Shown here piece after piece: positions 46,424 through 55,468 of a DNA stretch of 64,000 nt (the stretch's first letter is position 1; every line of letters begins with the position of its first letter). The position numbers were made by a program, and so were the translations under genes. This DNA is from Nostoc sp. 'Peltigera membranacea cyanobiont' 210A (GTDB lineage Bacteria; Cyanobacteriota; Cyanobacteriia; Cyanobacteriales; Nostocaceae): positions 19,475 through 83,474 of the forward strand of contig NZ_NOLJ01000016.1 of the NCBI RefSeq assembly GCF_002246015.1. The letters run 5' to 3'. The notes beneath the pieces were generated by a model. That model worked only from the letters and a program-made list of their open reading frames with translations. It had not been told where the DNA came from and made no database searches.

Positions 46424-47248
46424 ATGAGTCTTTTTGTTCTTTTACCCGCATATAACGAGCAAGAATCAATTCGACCCTTGTTCAAAAAGTTTCAAACATT
46501 GCAGCAAATCTTTAATATAGAGATAGAACTGATTCTTGTCGATGATGGCAGTAGCGATAAAACTGCTCAGACTGCAATAGATGAATCTCAATCACTAGGT
46601 ATATTACTGAAATTAGTCCAACATCCCAAAAATGCTGGTTTAGGTCAAGCAATTAAAACAGGTTTCACGACTTTCTTAGAAATTTCCAAAGAAGGTGATT
46701 TTTTAGCGGCGATGGATTGTGACAATACTCAACCACCAGAACTGTTAATAAAAATGTATGACACTATGATAGCTGGTAGCTATGATATTGCGATCGCGTC
46801 TAGATATCGCAAAGGTTCTAAAGTCATAGGCTTATCAAAATTTAGAGAGCTGATGAGTTACGGAGCCAGCTGGCTTTTCAGAATTGCCGCCCGTGTCCCA
46901 GGCGTAAAAGACTACACTTGTGGTTACAGACTGTATAACCGTACTTTCCTCAGTAAACTGGATATGTATTATGGGGAGAATCTATTCACTGAAAGTGGAT
47001 TTGCTTGCATGATAGATTTACTGCTGAAAGCCAAAGCCCTCAAACCAAAAATCGTAGAAATTCCAATGGTTTTGAGATACGACCAAAAGCCGAGTGCTAG
47101 CAAAATGAAAATTCTGAAAACTATTACTCGAACGCTAAAGCTCTTGTTTAAGAATCTACTATCAACAGAGCCAACTCCCAATTTAGGTCAGACTTTCAAA
47201 CAGCAAGAAACACTCAGAATTCCACTGAGAATGGCAAATCGTAAATAA
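46424..47248 (+). CDS. Family 2 glycosyltransferase (dolichol-phosphate-mannose-synthase-like)
   Basis: 274 residues, GT-A fold: FVLLPAYNEQESIRPL at the start, LVDDGSSDKTAQ (nucleotide-sugar contact), AAMDCDNTQPPELL (metal-binding DXD-like) and DYTCGYRLYN. No C-terminal membrane helices, so it is a soluble or peripheral type. Such enzymes usually transfer a sugar to polyprenyl phosphate on the cytoplasmic side; the EamA pair in the same operon would then flip the product. GAGG precedes the ATG by about 6 nt. Confidence 0.9.
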   Translation: MSLFVLLPAYNEQESIRPLFKKFQTLQQIFNIEIELILVDDGSSDKTAQTAIDESQSLGILLKLVQHPKNAGLGQAIKTGFTTFLEISKEGDFLAAMDCDNTQPPELLIKMYDTMIAGSYDIAIASRYRKGSKVIGLSKFRELMSYGASWLFRIAARVPGVKDYTCGYRLYNRTFLSKLDMYYGENLFTESGFACMIDLLLKAKALKPKIVEIPMVLRYDQKPSASKMKILKTITRTLKLLFKNLLSTEPTPNLGQTFKQQETLRIPLRMANRK

Positions 47249-47334
47249 ACCTGAGAAGAAAAAGTATGAATTCTTTGGTTGAGAAGAGTGCCAGATAAGT
47301 ACATAAATATAAATGTATTATATTTTACACTCAA

Positions 47335-47367
47335 ACAAAAGCGGAGCAAAGAAAGCTCCGCTTTTGT
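47335..47367 (+). terminator. Terminator of the EamA/EamA/FAD/GT2 operon
   Basis: ACAAAAGCGGAGC and GCTCCGCTTTTGT form a perfect 13-bp stem around a 7-nt loop, ending in T-rich sequence, 87 nt after the GT2 stop. Confidence 0.88.
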
Positions 47368-47456
47368 ATTCTGATATCATGTCCGCTTGATTACTTACTA
47401 AACCCCAAGAACCCCACCCCGCCAAAGCTGCGCTTTGTCTCCCCTCCCCGCAAGCG

Positions 47457-48498
47457 GGCTATCCATTACCCGCATCTTTCTCAACAAAAATACAACTTAC
47501 TTAAAATATGCCAAAAGCATTGATAGGTATAGTTTTTGAGAGAAGAGAATATTTGAGGGTAATGGTGCATCATGGAAAAATGGGCAGCATCCGAATTAAA
47601 ACAGGCAGATTTAGGAGACGCAAGACGAAACAAGCGTCTGGTAAGGATCGTAGAAGACTTGGCAGCACAACCAAGCAGCAGCGTACCTCAAGCCTGTGGA
47701 AACATACAAGCAAAACCCAGAGCGTGATGCAAGGACAGCAAAACTAACACTCTTTCAAGCCACTTTTGAGATACAAGTACCCTTACACCATATCCGACGT
47801 TTACAGTTGAAGCCTGTAAAATTGCAGGTAATTCTGGCACTTGAAGAAAACCCGCCAGATGGAATCAAACCGATTAGCTGGTTGTTGCTTACTACCCTTA
47901 AAGCTAACAGTTTTGAAGAGGCTGCCCGTTGCGTTCGCTGGTACACATATCGTTGGTTGATAGAACGTTACCACTACACATTAAAAAGTGGTTGTGGAAT
48001 TGAAAAATTACAGCTTGAAACCGCAAGGCGAATCGATATGGCACTGGCAACATATTCAATTGTGGCGTGGCGTTTGTTATGGCTAACTTATGAAGCCAGA
48101 TTTAACCCTGATATGCCATGTGATTCTGTTCTAGAAATCGATGAATGGCAGTCTTTGTGTGCCACTATCAACAAAAATCCAATCCCACCCAAAAAGCCGC
48201 CTTCTTTACGCGAAGCAGTACGAATGATTGCAATATTAGGTGGCTTTTTAGGTCGAAAGGGTGATGGAGAACCTGGTGTTAAGACTATTTGGCGGGGATT
48301 ACAGCGATTACACGATATCGCTGCAACCTGGAAACTACTCTACCAGAATTGTCAAATATGTATTTAGCGATCGCCGATCAAATTAACCTTATTCACATTC
48401 TCCTCCTTTTGTCAACTATCTACATGTTGCATTGTTCCATAATCCTTTTCCTGACTTACTTACAGCAATGTTAAGAAACATGTGACTAATGCATAGCC
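47457..48498 (+). mobile_element. IS50-like (IS4 family) element, internally deleted
   Basis: 1,042 bp, bounded by imperfect ~29-bp inverted repeats: left GGCTATCCATTACCCGCATC, right (reverse complement) GGCTATGCATTAGTCACATG. It is flanked by an 8-bp direct repeat CGCAAGCG (47449-47456 and 48499-48506), fitting the 8-9 bp duplications of the IS50 group. Its last 128 bp match the window start exactly. The transposase is missing its centre, so the copy needs a full-length relative to move. Confidence 0.88.
47572..48367 (+). pseudogene. Deleted, frame-broken IS50/Tn5-type transposase
   Basis: The ATG at 47572 opens a frame encoding the Tn5-type DNA-binding start (EKWAASELKQADLGDARRNK ... LAAQPSSSVPQACGN) that stops at 47727. 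The C-terminal part continues in another frame up to 48367: LEENPPDGIKPISWLLLTTL, then YTYRWLIERYHYTLKSGCGI with the YREK-type catalytic Glu, and MIAILGGFLGRKGDGEPG. About half of a normal ~450-residue protein is absent, including the two catalytic Asp positions. It cannot be active. Confidence 0.9.
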
Positions 48499-48760
48499 CG
48501 CAAGCGGGGAGGGGGTTGGGGGTGGGGTGCAATGACTGTGGGAATCATAACTAATTATGCGGACATGATATGAATTCTGAACTTCTTCGTCAAATAGCTC
48601 CAAATTTCTAGTCTGTAGGCGGATTTGCCAAGGCGTTGTTAAAGGGGAGGGAAATCCACACGTTTTTCTAGCAACTGTGGCTTTTGCTCATTTGTTAGAC
48701 TGAACAAACCAGGATTTTTTCAGTCAAATCTCTGAACTACGCCAGCAGACGAGGCTACCC

Positions 48761-50233
48761 ATGCTTACAAGTACGCTACTTCTCTCGAATCAACTTCCCA
48801 CTCTCCAATATTCCTCCACACCAGAGCGTTTCGATGAAACCTGGGAAGCCCCCCTGGCTACCCTTCTGGGACTAGGACGCGCCGCTGGGGCTGACTTCAT
48901 CGAATTATTTTTAGAGCGTCGCAACTATATTAGTTCTCTTGCAGAAGATGACGCTATCACGAGTATTTCACCCAGTCTGTCTACAGGCGCGGGAGTCAGA
49001 GTATTTCGTGGTAAAGCTGACTGTTACGTTAGCACCAATGACCTTTCGTTTTCCGGTTTGAAAGCAGCCTTAGAAAAAGGTCTTTCTATCTTGGGATTGC
49101 AACTACCCACTGCTAAGGCTTTCATCCCAGAAATCAACCTAGAATTACTCAGAGATTACGCCACCAAAAGAGGTAAAGATGCATGGCTACCTGTGTGTAG
49201 CTCCATCCGAGAAATGGGAGAAATCCTTCTTGATGGTACTGCCCATCTGAAGCAAAAAGCTAGCCATGTCCAATCGCGCCGTGCTACCTATTTCCGGGAT
49301 TGGCAAGAAGTTTTAATCGCCGCTAGTGACGGGACTTTTGCCCGTGACATCCGCCTCACGCAATCAGTCGGATTTAACCTATTGTGTGCTGATGGTGCTA
49401 ATCGTAGCTCAATTGGCGATCGCGCGGGTAATACTAGCGATGCCAACTTCTTGAGAACTTGGGATTCTCAACAAGCCGCCGAGAAAATAGCAGAATCGGC
49501 TGGAAAAATGCTCTACGCAGATTACGTGGAATCGGGTACCTATCCCATCATTATGGCCAATCACTTTGGCGGCGTCATCTTCCACGAAGCTTGCGGACAC
49601 CTACTAGAAACCACTCAAATAGAACGCAATACCTCTCCCTTTGCTGACAAAAAAGGCGAAAAAATTGCCCACGAAAGTTTGACAGCCTGGGATGAAGGGC
49701 GCTCTGAAAATGCCTTCGGGACAATTGACATGGATGACGAAGGTATGCCGGCTCAAAGAACCCTCTTAATTGAAAAAGGCGTTCTGAAAAACTTCTTAGC
49801 AGATAGAACAGGTTCTACACGCACCGGACACCCCAGAACTGGAAGTGGACGCCGCCAAAATTATACCTATGCCGCTGCTAGCCGAATGCGTAATACTTAT
49901 ATTGATTCTGGCGAATATAGCATTGATGAATTATTTGCCTCTGTTGATAAAGGTATTTACTGTAAAAAGATGGGTGGTGGTAGCGTTGGTGCTACAGGCC
50001 AATTTAACTTTAGTGTTGATGAAGCTTATTTAATTGAAAATGGCAAAATCACCAAACCGTTAAAGGGAGCAATTCTCATCGGTGAAGCTAAGGAAATCAT
50101 GAATAAAATTTCCATGTGTTCCCAAGATTTGGAAATTGCACCAGGTTTTTGTGGTTCCGTTAGTGGCAGTATTTACACCACGGTAGGACAACCCCACATC
50201 AAGGTTGATTCTATTACCGTTGGGGGAAGATAA
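48761..50233 (+). CDS. tldD: TldD-family metalloprotease subunit
   Basis: 490 residues. The zinc motif HEACGH (about residue 275) lies in [14 protein letters not shown]. The surrounding [21 protein letters not shown] and [11 protein letters not shown] segments are family signatures. TldD pairs with PmbA/TldE to form a heterodimeric protease with the active site in TldD; it degrades unfolded peptides and processes some modified peptides (microcin B17, linear azole peptides). The partner gene follows 137 nt downstream. ATG 48761. Confidence 0.94.
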   Translation: MLTSTLLLSNQLPTLQYSSTPERFDETWEAPLATLLGLGRAAGADFIELFLERRNYISSLAEDDAITSISPSLSTGAGVRVFRGKADCYVSTNDLSFSGLKAALEKGLSILGLQLPTAKAFIPEINLELLRDYATKRGKDAWLPVCSSIREMGEILLDGTAHLKQKASHVQSRRATYFRDWQEVLIAASDGTFARDIRLTQSVGFNLLCADGANRSSIGDRAGNTSDANFLRTWDSQQAAEKIAESAGKMLYADYVESGTYPIIMANHFGGVIFHEACGHLLETTQIERNTSPFADKKGEKIAHESLTAWDEGRSENAFGTIDMDDEGMPAQRTLLIEKGVLKNFLADRTGSTRTGHPRTGSGRRQNYTYAAASRMRNTYIDSGEYSIDELFASVDKGIYCKKMGGGSVGATGQFNFSVDEAYLIENGKITKPLKGAILIGEAKEIMNKISMCSQDLEIAPGFCGSVSGSIYTTVGQPHIKVDSITVGGR

Positions 50234-50246
50234 GATAACTTCATCA

Positions 50247-50335
50247 ACTTCCAGGTTCTACCTGGAAACGCCTTCCTGGTGGCTATTTTATCTAGGAGGC
50301 AGAAGCCTTCTATTATTACACTCCCAGGCTGAAGT
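50247..50335. repeat. CCAGGTTCTACCTGG repeat between tldD and pmbA
   Basis: TTCCAGGTTCTACCTGGAA hairpin followed by CGCCTTCCTGGTGGC ... GAGGCAGAAGCC ... CTCCCAGGCTGAAG. This is a degraded form of a Nostoc interspersed repeat. It separates two functionally linked genes without breaking them. Confidence 0.7.
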
Positions 50336-50370
50336 AGGGAGCAAGAAAATCCAAAATCTAAAAATTGACT

Positions 50371-51711
50371 ATGCCGAATATAAATGAAATTGCAAATTCT
50401 GCCAAGGATAATGCTGATAAGCTTGGCATTAAGAAATTCGACATTTATGGCTCAACAGTAGATGACACTAACGTGCAAGTAGACCAAGGTGAGCCAAAAC
50501 AAGTTAAAGCTTCAAATCGCTCTGGTGTTACTGTTCGTGTCTGGAATGAAGATAATACAATGGGTGTCACCAGCACCACAGATGTAGACCCCAAGGGACT
50601 GGAATTAGCTTTGAAAACTGCTTATGAAGCCAGTTTTTTTGGTGTTAAAGAAAATGTCCCTGATTTTAGTCCAGAAGCTACTGTTCCTATTCCAAATAAA
50701 CCTCAGAATAAAGCACCCCAAGCACCTGTGGCTGAACTCATAGAAAAATTATTGGTAGCTGAAAAAGAATTACTAGCAGCTCATCCAGCAATTAAAGGTG
50801 TGCCTTATAATGGTTTGTCTCAAAGAGATATTGACAGATTTTATCTCAATAGCGACGGTGCGGTGAGAACTGAATCTCACTCTTTGGCATCAGTTTATCT
50901 TTACAGCAAAACTGAGGAAGAAGGAAAAAAACCTCGCAGTGCAGGTGCTTATAGAATCAACCAGAGTTTAGATAATCTAGATATTAATGGTTGCATCAAA
51001 GAAACTGCTGATAAAACTATCAGTCACTTGAATTATGAAAAAATCAAAACTGGTAAATATCGAGTTGTTTTTTCAGCAGAAGCTTTCTTAAGTCTGTTGG
51101 GTGCTTTTTCTAACTTGTTCAATGCCCAAAGTATTTTAGACAATCAAAGTCTATCTACGCCTGATGATTTAGGTAAGCAAATTGCTTCTCCTTTAATTTC
51201 AGTTTACGATGATGCGTTGCACCCAGCTAACGTAGGTGCAGAAAGTTTTGATGGCGAAGGAACTCCTACTCGTAAAATTTCGCTGATTGAAAATGGCGTT
51301 TTAACAGGATTTCTTCATAGTGCAGGAACTGCTAAAAGGTTAAATGCCCAGCCAACGGGTAATGCTAGTATTGGGGCAAAAGTCAGCGTCAGCCCCAATT
51401 TTTATCACGTGTTTTCAACAGCAACTCCTGAGCAAGAGTTTAGCTTAGACACTGCTGAAAATGTGATTTTTATCGATGATTTACAAGCTCTCCATGCTGG
51501 AGTTAAATCCTTGCAAGGTTCCTTTTCTTTGCCGTTTGATGGTTGGCTAGTTAATAAGGGTGTCAGGACGAGTATTGAGTCAGCAACTGTTGCTGGCGAT
51601 TTCTTAGAACTCTTGAAGTCAATTATTTATGTAGAAAAAGAAGCAGAGTTAACGCCAGGTGGTGTTTGCCCGAAAATCTGGGTTAATGAACTATCGATTA
51701 CTGGCGAATAA
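50371..51711 (+). CDS. pmbA: PmbA/TldE-family protease subunit
   Basis: 446 residues from ATG 50371 (a TTG two codons upstream also fits). It shows GVTVRVWNEDNTMGVTSTTD, FDGEGTPTRKISLIENGVLTGFLHSAGTAKR and the C-terminal LTPGGVCPKIWVNELSITG end of the PmbA family. It lacks the HExxxH zinc site, as expected for the non-catalytic half of TldD/E. Same strand as tldD. Confidence 0.92.
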   Translation: MPNINEIANSAKDNADKLGIKKFDIYGSTVDDTNVQVDQGEPKQVKASNRSGVTVRVWNEDNTMGVTSTTDVDPKGLELALKTAYEASFFGVKENVPDFSPEATVPIPNKPQNKAPQAPVAELIEKLLVAEKELLAAHPAIKGVPYNGLSQRDIDRFYLNSDGAVRTESHSLASVYLYSKTEEEGKKPRSAGAYRINQSLDNLDINGCIKETADKTISHLNYEKIKTGKYRVVFSAEAFLSLLGAFSNLFNAQSILDNQSLSTPDDLGKQIASPLISVYDDALHPANVGAESFDGEGTPTRKISLIENGVLTGFLHSAGTAKRLNAQPTGNASIGAKVSVSPNFYHVFSTATPEQEFSLDTAENVIFIDDLQALHAGVKSLQGSFSLPFDGWLVNKGVRTSIESATVAGDFLELLKSIIYVEKEAELTPGGVCPKIWVNELSITGE

Positions 51712-51776
51712 AACTTAGGAAGTGATAAGTTAAGAGTTAAACTCTTAACTCATCACTTTGAAATCATGACTCATCA

Positions 51777-52217
51777 TTAGTATTCACCACCAATGCTAAT
51801 GGCAGTATTAAATACGTCAGCACCGCTTAAATCAATACCAGCTAAAACAGCGCCATCTACGTCACTGTTATATAAACGGGAATTACTCAAATTAACGTTG
51901 GTAAGATTGGCATTATTTAACATCGTATCGCTAACAAATGCTTCTGTGAGATTAGCAGACTTTAAATTAGCTCCAGTTAAATCGGCACCTTCTAAGTTAG
52001 CACCTTCGAGATTAGCTCCTTTTAAATTTGCATTTCTCAAGTCAACACCGATTAGATGAGCGCCTTTAAGGTTAGCTCCTGCTAGATTGCATCCCGAACA
52101 TTCTCTAGTTTCTAACAAGCGGCGGACAGGGGTGGAATTTTCTGCTTTGACGGGAATGGGAGCAGCTAAAGATAGCGTGCTGAGTAAGGCTGCTGCCGTC
52201 AAAAAAATTCGTTTCAT
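51777..52217 (-). CDS. Exported pentapeptide-repeat protein
   Basis: 146 residues. Signal peptide (KRIFLTAAALLSTLSLAAPIPVKA), then a short ECSGC-containing segment and about 16 A(D/N)LXX repeats (ANLKGANLEGANLEGADLTG), which fold as a right-handed quadrilateral beta helix. The Cys pair before the repeats (RECSGCNLAGANL) recurs in cyanobacterial members. Periplasmic or lumenal; function unknown. ATG 52217. Confidence 0.92.
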   Translation of the reverse strand: MKRIFLTAAALLSTLSLAAPIPVKAENSTPVRRLLETRECSGCNLAGANLKGAHLIGVDLRNANLKGANLEGANLEGADLTGANLKSANLTEAFVSDTMLNNANLTNVNLSNSRLYNSDVDGAVLAGIDLSGADVFNTAISIGGEY

Positions 52218-52388
52218 AATTTACCTCGGACACTTCTAGAAGTCATTAAATTCTGATCTTCTACGATACCAGTGTGCCAAGATTAGAGAATTCTGTCCTC
52301 ATGCGATCGGAGGAATAATAAATTCGATGAGATTAGATATTGTTCTGTAAGGTAGTCCGATGGGAGTAAATTTCCAACTGAGATTCTA

Positions 52389-53495
52389 TCAAGCTTTGCC
52401 ACTACCTAATAGATACAAGAGTGCCATCCGAACCGCGACACCGCTGGTAACTTGTGATTGAATGAGACTAAATTCTGGGTCATCCATCAATTCAGAACTA
52501 ATTTCAACACCACGGTTGACTGGGCCTGGATGCAAAACTTTGACGTTAGGTTTACAAAGTTGCAGTTTTGTGCGTGTAATACCAAATAGCTGATGATATT
52601 CTCGCAAACTTGGCAGTAAATGAGCCGTCATCCGTTCCTTTTGCAGACGTAAAGTCATCACAAAATCTGCATTTTGCAAAGCTGGTTCTAGCTGCCAGTG
52701 TAGAAAAAGTTGGGGATTGGGGGAATTACTTCTGACTTCTGACTCACTTCGACTCCTTTCGACTTCGCTACCTCGGCTTCGCTCGGCACAAGTCAAGGCA
52801 AGTCGCTCAGTGACCTCCTGACTCCTGCCTTCTACTTCCTCCGAGATAAACTCGGCAAAGAATTTAGGTAAGAGGGTTGGCGGCGCTGCCAGATGCACTT
52901 CGGCACCACTAGCAATTAAACTCCAAATATTCGATCGCGCCACGCGAGAATGGAGAATATCCCCAACAATGGCAATCTTTTTCCCCTTTAAAAGTTCCAG
53001 TCGCGGGTGATCTGGGTCAATTAGAGTAGTTATGGTAAATAAATCTAGCAGTGCTTGGGAAGGATGTTCATGTTGACCATCACCAGCATTCAGGACGCTA
53101 ACTCGTACACCTAGACGATCCATTTCAGATGCGATCGCATTTGGTACTCCTGCCTCTCGATGGCGGACTACCATAATATCAGTTCCCATCGCCAAATACG
53201 TTTTCGCCGTGTCGAGAATTGTTTCTCCCTTAGTCATAGAAGATGTGGCGGCGGCGAAGTTCAGCGTATCCGCACTTAAACGTTTGGCTGCGAGTTCAAA
53301 ACTGCTACGGGTGCGGGTAGACGATTCAAAAAATAAATTTGCCACCACCTGTCCCTGCAAAGTTGGCACTTTCTTTGTCCGCCGCGATAGCACCTCTTGA
53401 AAACTGGCAGCAGTTTGCAAAACTGTATCGTATTCAGTGGTAGTAAAGTCAGCCAGGGAAAGAATGTGATGACGATTCCAGGTAGTAGTAGGCAT
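52389..53495 (-). CDS. pyrB: Aspartate carbamoyltransferase catalytic subunit (with in-frame repeat insertion)
   Basis: 368 residues from ATG 53495. Catalyses carbamoyl phosphate + aspartate to carbamoyl-aspartate in pyrimidine synthesis. Carbamoyl-P motif [13 protein letters not shown], then [44 protein letters not shown] and [10 protein letters not shown] are intact. The usual length is ~310-335; about 40 extra residues (~218-258, [20 protein letters not shown] ...) are encoded by intergenic-type repeat DNA at 52721-52842. They sit in the aspartate-binding domain, before the 230s-240s loop region, presumably on the surface. The frame extends to 53534, but the family start is [10 protein letters not shown]. 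Confidence 0.93.
   Translation of the reverse strand: MPTTTWNRHHILSLADFTTTEYDTVLQTAASFQEVLSRRTKKVPTLQGQVVANLFFESSTRTRSSFELAAKRLSADTLNFAAATSSMTKGETILDTAKTYLAMGTDIMVVRHREAGVPNAIASEMDRLGVRVSVLNAGDGQHEHPSQALLDLFTITTLIDPDHPRLELLKGKKIAIVGDILHSRVARSNIWSLIASGAEVHLAAPPTLLPKFFAEFISEEVEGRSQEVTERLALTCAERSRGSEVERSRSESEVRSNSPNPQLFLHWQLEPALQNADFVMTLRLQKERMTAHLLPSLREYHQLFGITRTKLQLCKPNVKVLHPGPVNRGVEISSELMDDPEFSLIQSQVTSGVAVRMALLYLLGSGKA
52721..52842. repeat. Interspersed repeat sequence inside pyrB
   Basis: Contains TTCTGACTTCTGACTCAC, ACCTCGGCTTCGCTCGGCAC and GACCTCCTGACTCCTGCCTTCT. These are TCTGACT-type heptamers plus the CTTCGCTCGGCAC element usually found between genes in Nostoc. It preserves the pyrB frame. 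Confidence 0.82.
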
Positions 53496-53680
53496 ATTTG
53501 GGGACTGGGGACTGGGGACTAGGGATTGGGGCATGGGGCATGGGAGATGAGGGGGGACGCGGGGACAAGGAGATAAACAAAACTCTTAACTCCTAACTCC
53601 TAACTCAGCACGGGCTGAACGCCCCGCTACCGCTAACAGCACTTAGCACTCACAACTGTTTTGCCCAATGCCCAATCCCT

Positions 53681-55033
53681 TCATGCTGGTAAATGGAAAA
53701 CGTTTAAAGCTAGAGAAATTAGGCTGAGGAACGTTAAAAACCCAATTGTATCTAGCATTGTAGTCACTAATGGGCCACTAACCAAAGCAGGGTCAAGCTT
53801 CAGCCGGGTCAAAGCCATTGGCAGTAAAGTGCCAAGGGTAACAGCCACAATTGTGTTAGTTGCCATTACCATTCCGGCAATTAAAGCCACCCATCGTTCT
53901 TGGGGTCGCGCCCAAATTAAGGAAAGCAGGATCATCGTTGTGGCTAAAGCGAGAGCTGTACCTAAACCAGCTAGAAGTTCCTTGCGAAGAATTTTTAAGG
54001 TATCTTTGGGTGTTACCTCGCCCACCCCCAAGCCGCGGATTGTTACCGTTAATGATTGAATCCCGACAGTACCACCAGTGTTAGAAAATATCGGCATAAT
54101 TACTGCTAGAACTGGCACTGCGGCAATTACAGATTGAAAAGGCGCGATCGCACTAGCCGCACCAATATACATTGCCATGATTCCCAACAGCCAAGGTAAG
54201 CGGTTGCGGATGGTGAGTAAGGGAGAGGATAAAGCTGCTTCATCACCACTGACACCCGCCAGTTTTTGGATATCTTCTGTGGCTTCCTCTTCCAAAATAT
54301 CCATGACATCATCAATGGTGACAATGCCTACCAATCGGTCTTCTCGGTCAACCACGGGGATCGCGATTAAGTCATAGCGCTGCATGATTCGCGCCACTTC
54401 TTCTTGAGGGGTTTCAGTTGTTACCTTAATGACGCGATCGCTAGCAATATCCTTGATGAAAACATCGGGAAAGGTAAACAGCAATTGGCGCAGTGAAACT
54501 ACTCTCACCAGCGTCCGGTTGTCGTCTGTGACGTATGCGTAGTAAATCGATTCCTTGTCTTCGTCCTGACGGCGGATTTTGCTCAAGGCTTCGCCTACAG
54601 TCAATCCTTGTCGCAACCGGACATATTCGGTTGTCATTACCCGCCCAGCAGTGCCTTCTGGATAGCCGAGAATCGTTGCTGTTGCTTGCCTTTGTTCTGG
54701 ACTGAGTTCCTGCAACAGCCGTTTAATTACTCCAGCAGGTAGTTCATCAAATAATTCTGCCCGTTCGTCGGGACTCATCTCTTCTACAAGTTGCACTACC
54801 TGAACATCATGGAGAGAATTAATTAGTTCTTCCTGCACCTCTGTCGGCAGATATTCAAATACATCAATTGCTTGAGCTTTGTTGAGTAAACGAAATGCGA
54901 TCGCTCGTTGTTGTTCGGGCAATTGTGTAATGTATTCTCCCACATCCACAGGTTGCAAGCGATTTAAATCCCATTTCAACTGGTTTAAATCGGTAGTATC
55001 AGTCAGCAAATCACGAATATCTTGTGTGAGCAT
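53681..55033 (-). CDS. mgtE: MgtE-family magnesium transporter
   Basis: 450 residues. MgtE N-domain (PVDVGEYITQLPEQQRAIAF ... SPDERAELFDELP), a CBS pair (about residues 135-260, including MTTEYVRLRQGLTVGEAL and IPVVDREDRLVGIVTIDDVMD), then five membrane helices with the pore signature PIFSNTGGTVGIQSLTVTIRGL. A homodimeric channel gated by Mg2+ bound to the cytosolic domains. The leader upstream has a strong hairpin next to the Shine-Dalgarno (see 55043-55094). Confidence 0.95.
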   Translation of the reverse strand: MLTQDIRDLLTDTTDLNQLKWDLNRLQPVDVGEYITQLPEQQRAIAFRLLNKAQAIDVFEYLPTEVQEELINSLHDVQVVQLVEEMSPDERAELFDELPAGVIKRLLQELSPEQRQATATILGYPEGTAGRVMTTEYVRLRQGLTVGEALSKIRRQDEDKESIYYAYVTDDNRTLVRVVSLRQLLFTFPDVFIKDIASDRVIKVTTETPQEEVARIMQRYDLIAIPVVDREDRLVGIVTIDDVMDILEEEATEDIQKLAGVSGDEAALSSPLLTIRNRLPWLLGIMAMYIGAASAIAPFQSVIAAVPVLAVIMPIFSNTGGTVGIQSLTVTIRGLGVGEVTPKDTLKILRKELLAGLGTALALATTMILLSLIWARPQERWVALIAGMVMATNTIVAVTLGTLLPMALTRLKLDPALVSGPLVTTMLDTIGFLTFLSLISLALNVFHLPA

Positions 55034-55042
55034 GATATATAT

Positions 55043-55094
55043 CTCCTAAGTCTCCCCCGCGCTGGGAGACTTCCTCACCACAGCTCAGAGGAGG
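55043..55094 (-). promoter_or_regulatory. mgtE leader hairpin with a possible anti-Shine-Dalgarno
   Basis: On the minus strand AGTCTCCC and GGGAGACT form a strong hairpin (55049-55071) ending 1 nt before AGGAG (55043-55047), itself 9 nt before the ATG. Upstream, CCTCCT (55089-55094) could pair with the AGGAG instead. This could allow translational control. I cannot match it to the M-box or another named riboswitch. Confidence 0.4.
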
Positions 55095-55468
55095 TTGATA
55101 CTGCCATCTTGTGGACTATGGTCCATAAAATTTCAACAATTCAATATCGATAGCTAAATCAAAGCATTGCTAGTCATCATCCTAACCCGGAATAGCGCTG
55201 TCTGGTAGATACTGAGGAAATTTTATCTCTTTAGTACCTTTAGATAAATTTTTAGCTTGCTACCTTGATTTTTAGGGGAATTATTCTGCGATCATAGTAA
55301 GTTTTGCTACTAATATAATCTATGAGAGCTGGCGATCGCGAATAAATAACCATACGGATGGCTAAAAAAAGGGGAGTTGTTTCCAAACAAGGCATTAGAA
55401 AACTTCTGATCATTAACAAATGCTTGAGGTTCAGTAATCTCAATTGAGATACTTTTACTTGAGTGTCG
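55072..55468. other. Intergenic region between mgtE and the GT4 gene
   Basis: About 400 bases. A 63-codon open frame on the minus strand (55252-55443) has no ribosome-binding site and unremarkable sequence; I do not call it. One GCGATCGC lies near 55332. Probably leader/promoter of mgtE. Confidence 0.5.

Larger units (their letters stand above)
47372..48573. mobile_element. MITE-like palindromic element interrupted by the IS50-like copy
   Basis: TGATATCATGTCCGC (47372-47386) and GCGGACATGATATGA (48559-48573) are inverted repeats (14 of 15). The G/C-rich inner arms, CCCCACCCC ... CCCCTCCCCG and GGGGAGGGGG ... GGGGTGGGG, also pair. ATTC directly flanks both outer ends (47368-47371 and 48574-48577) and may be a 4-bp target duplication. 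Without the 1,042-bp insertion and its 8-bp duplication the element would be about 150 bp. No coding capacity of its own. Confidence 0.72.

Noticed and set aside
47508-47747. 79-codon frame at the IS start
   Set aside because: The Tn5-type N-terminal sequence is in a different frame (47572-47727); this one is a shadow.
55034-55250. M-box Mg2+ riboswitch upstream of mgtE
   Set aside because: Hairpins exist, but I cannot find the conserved M-box core sequences; reported only as a possible leader structure.
55252-55443. 63-codon frame upstream of mgtE
   Set aside because: No start signals, no recognisable sequence; region is more likely leader DNA.
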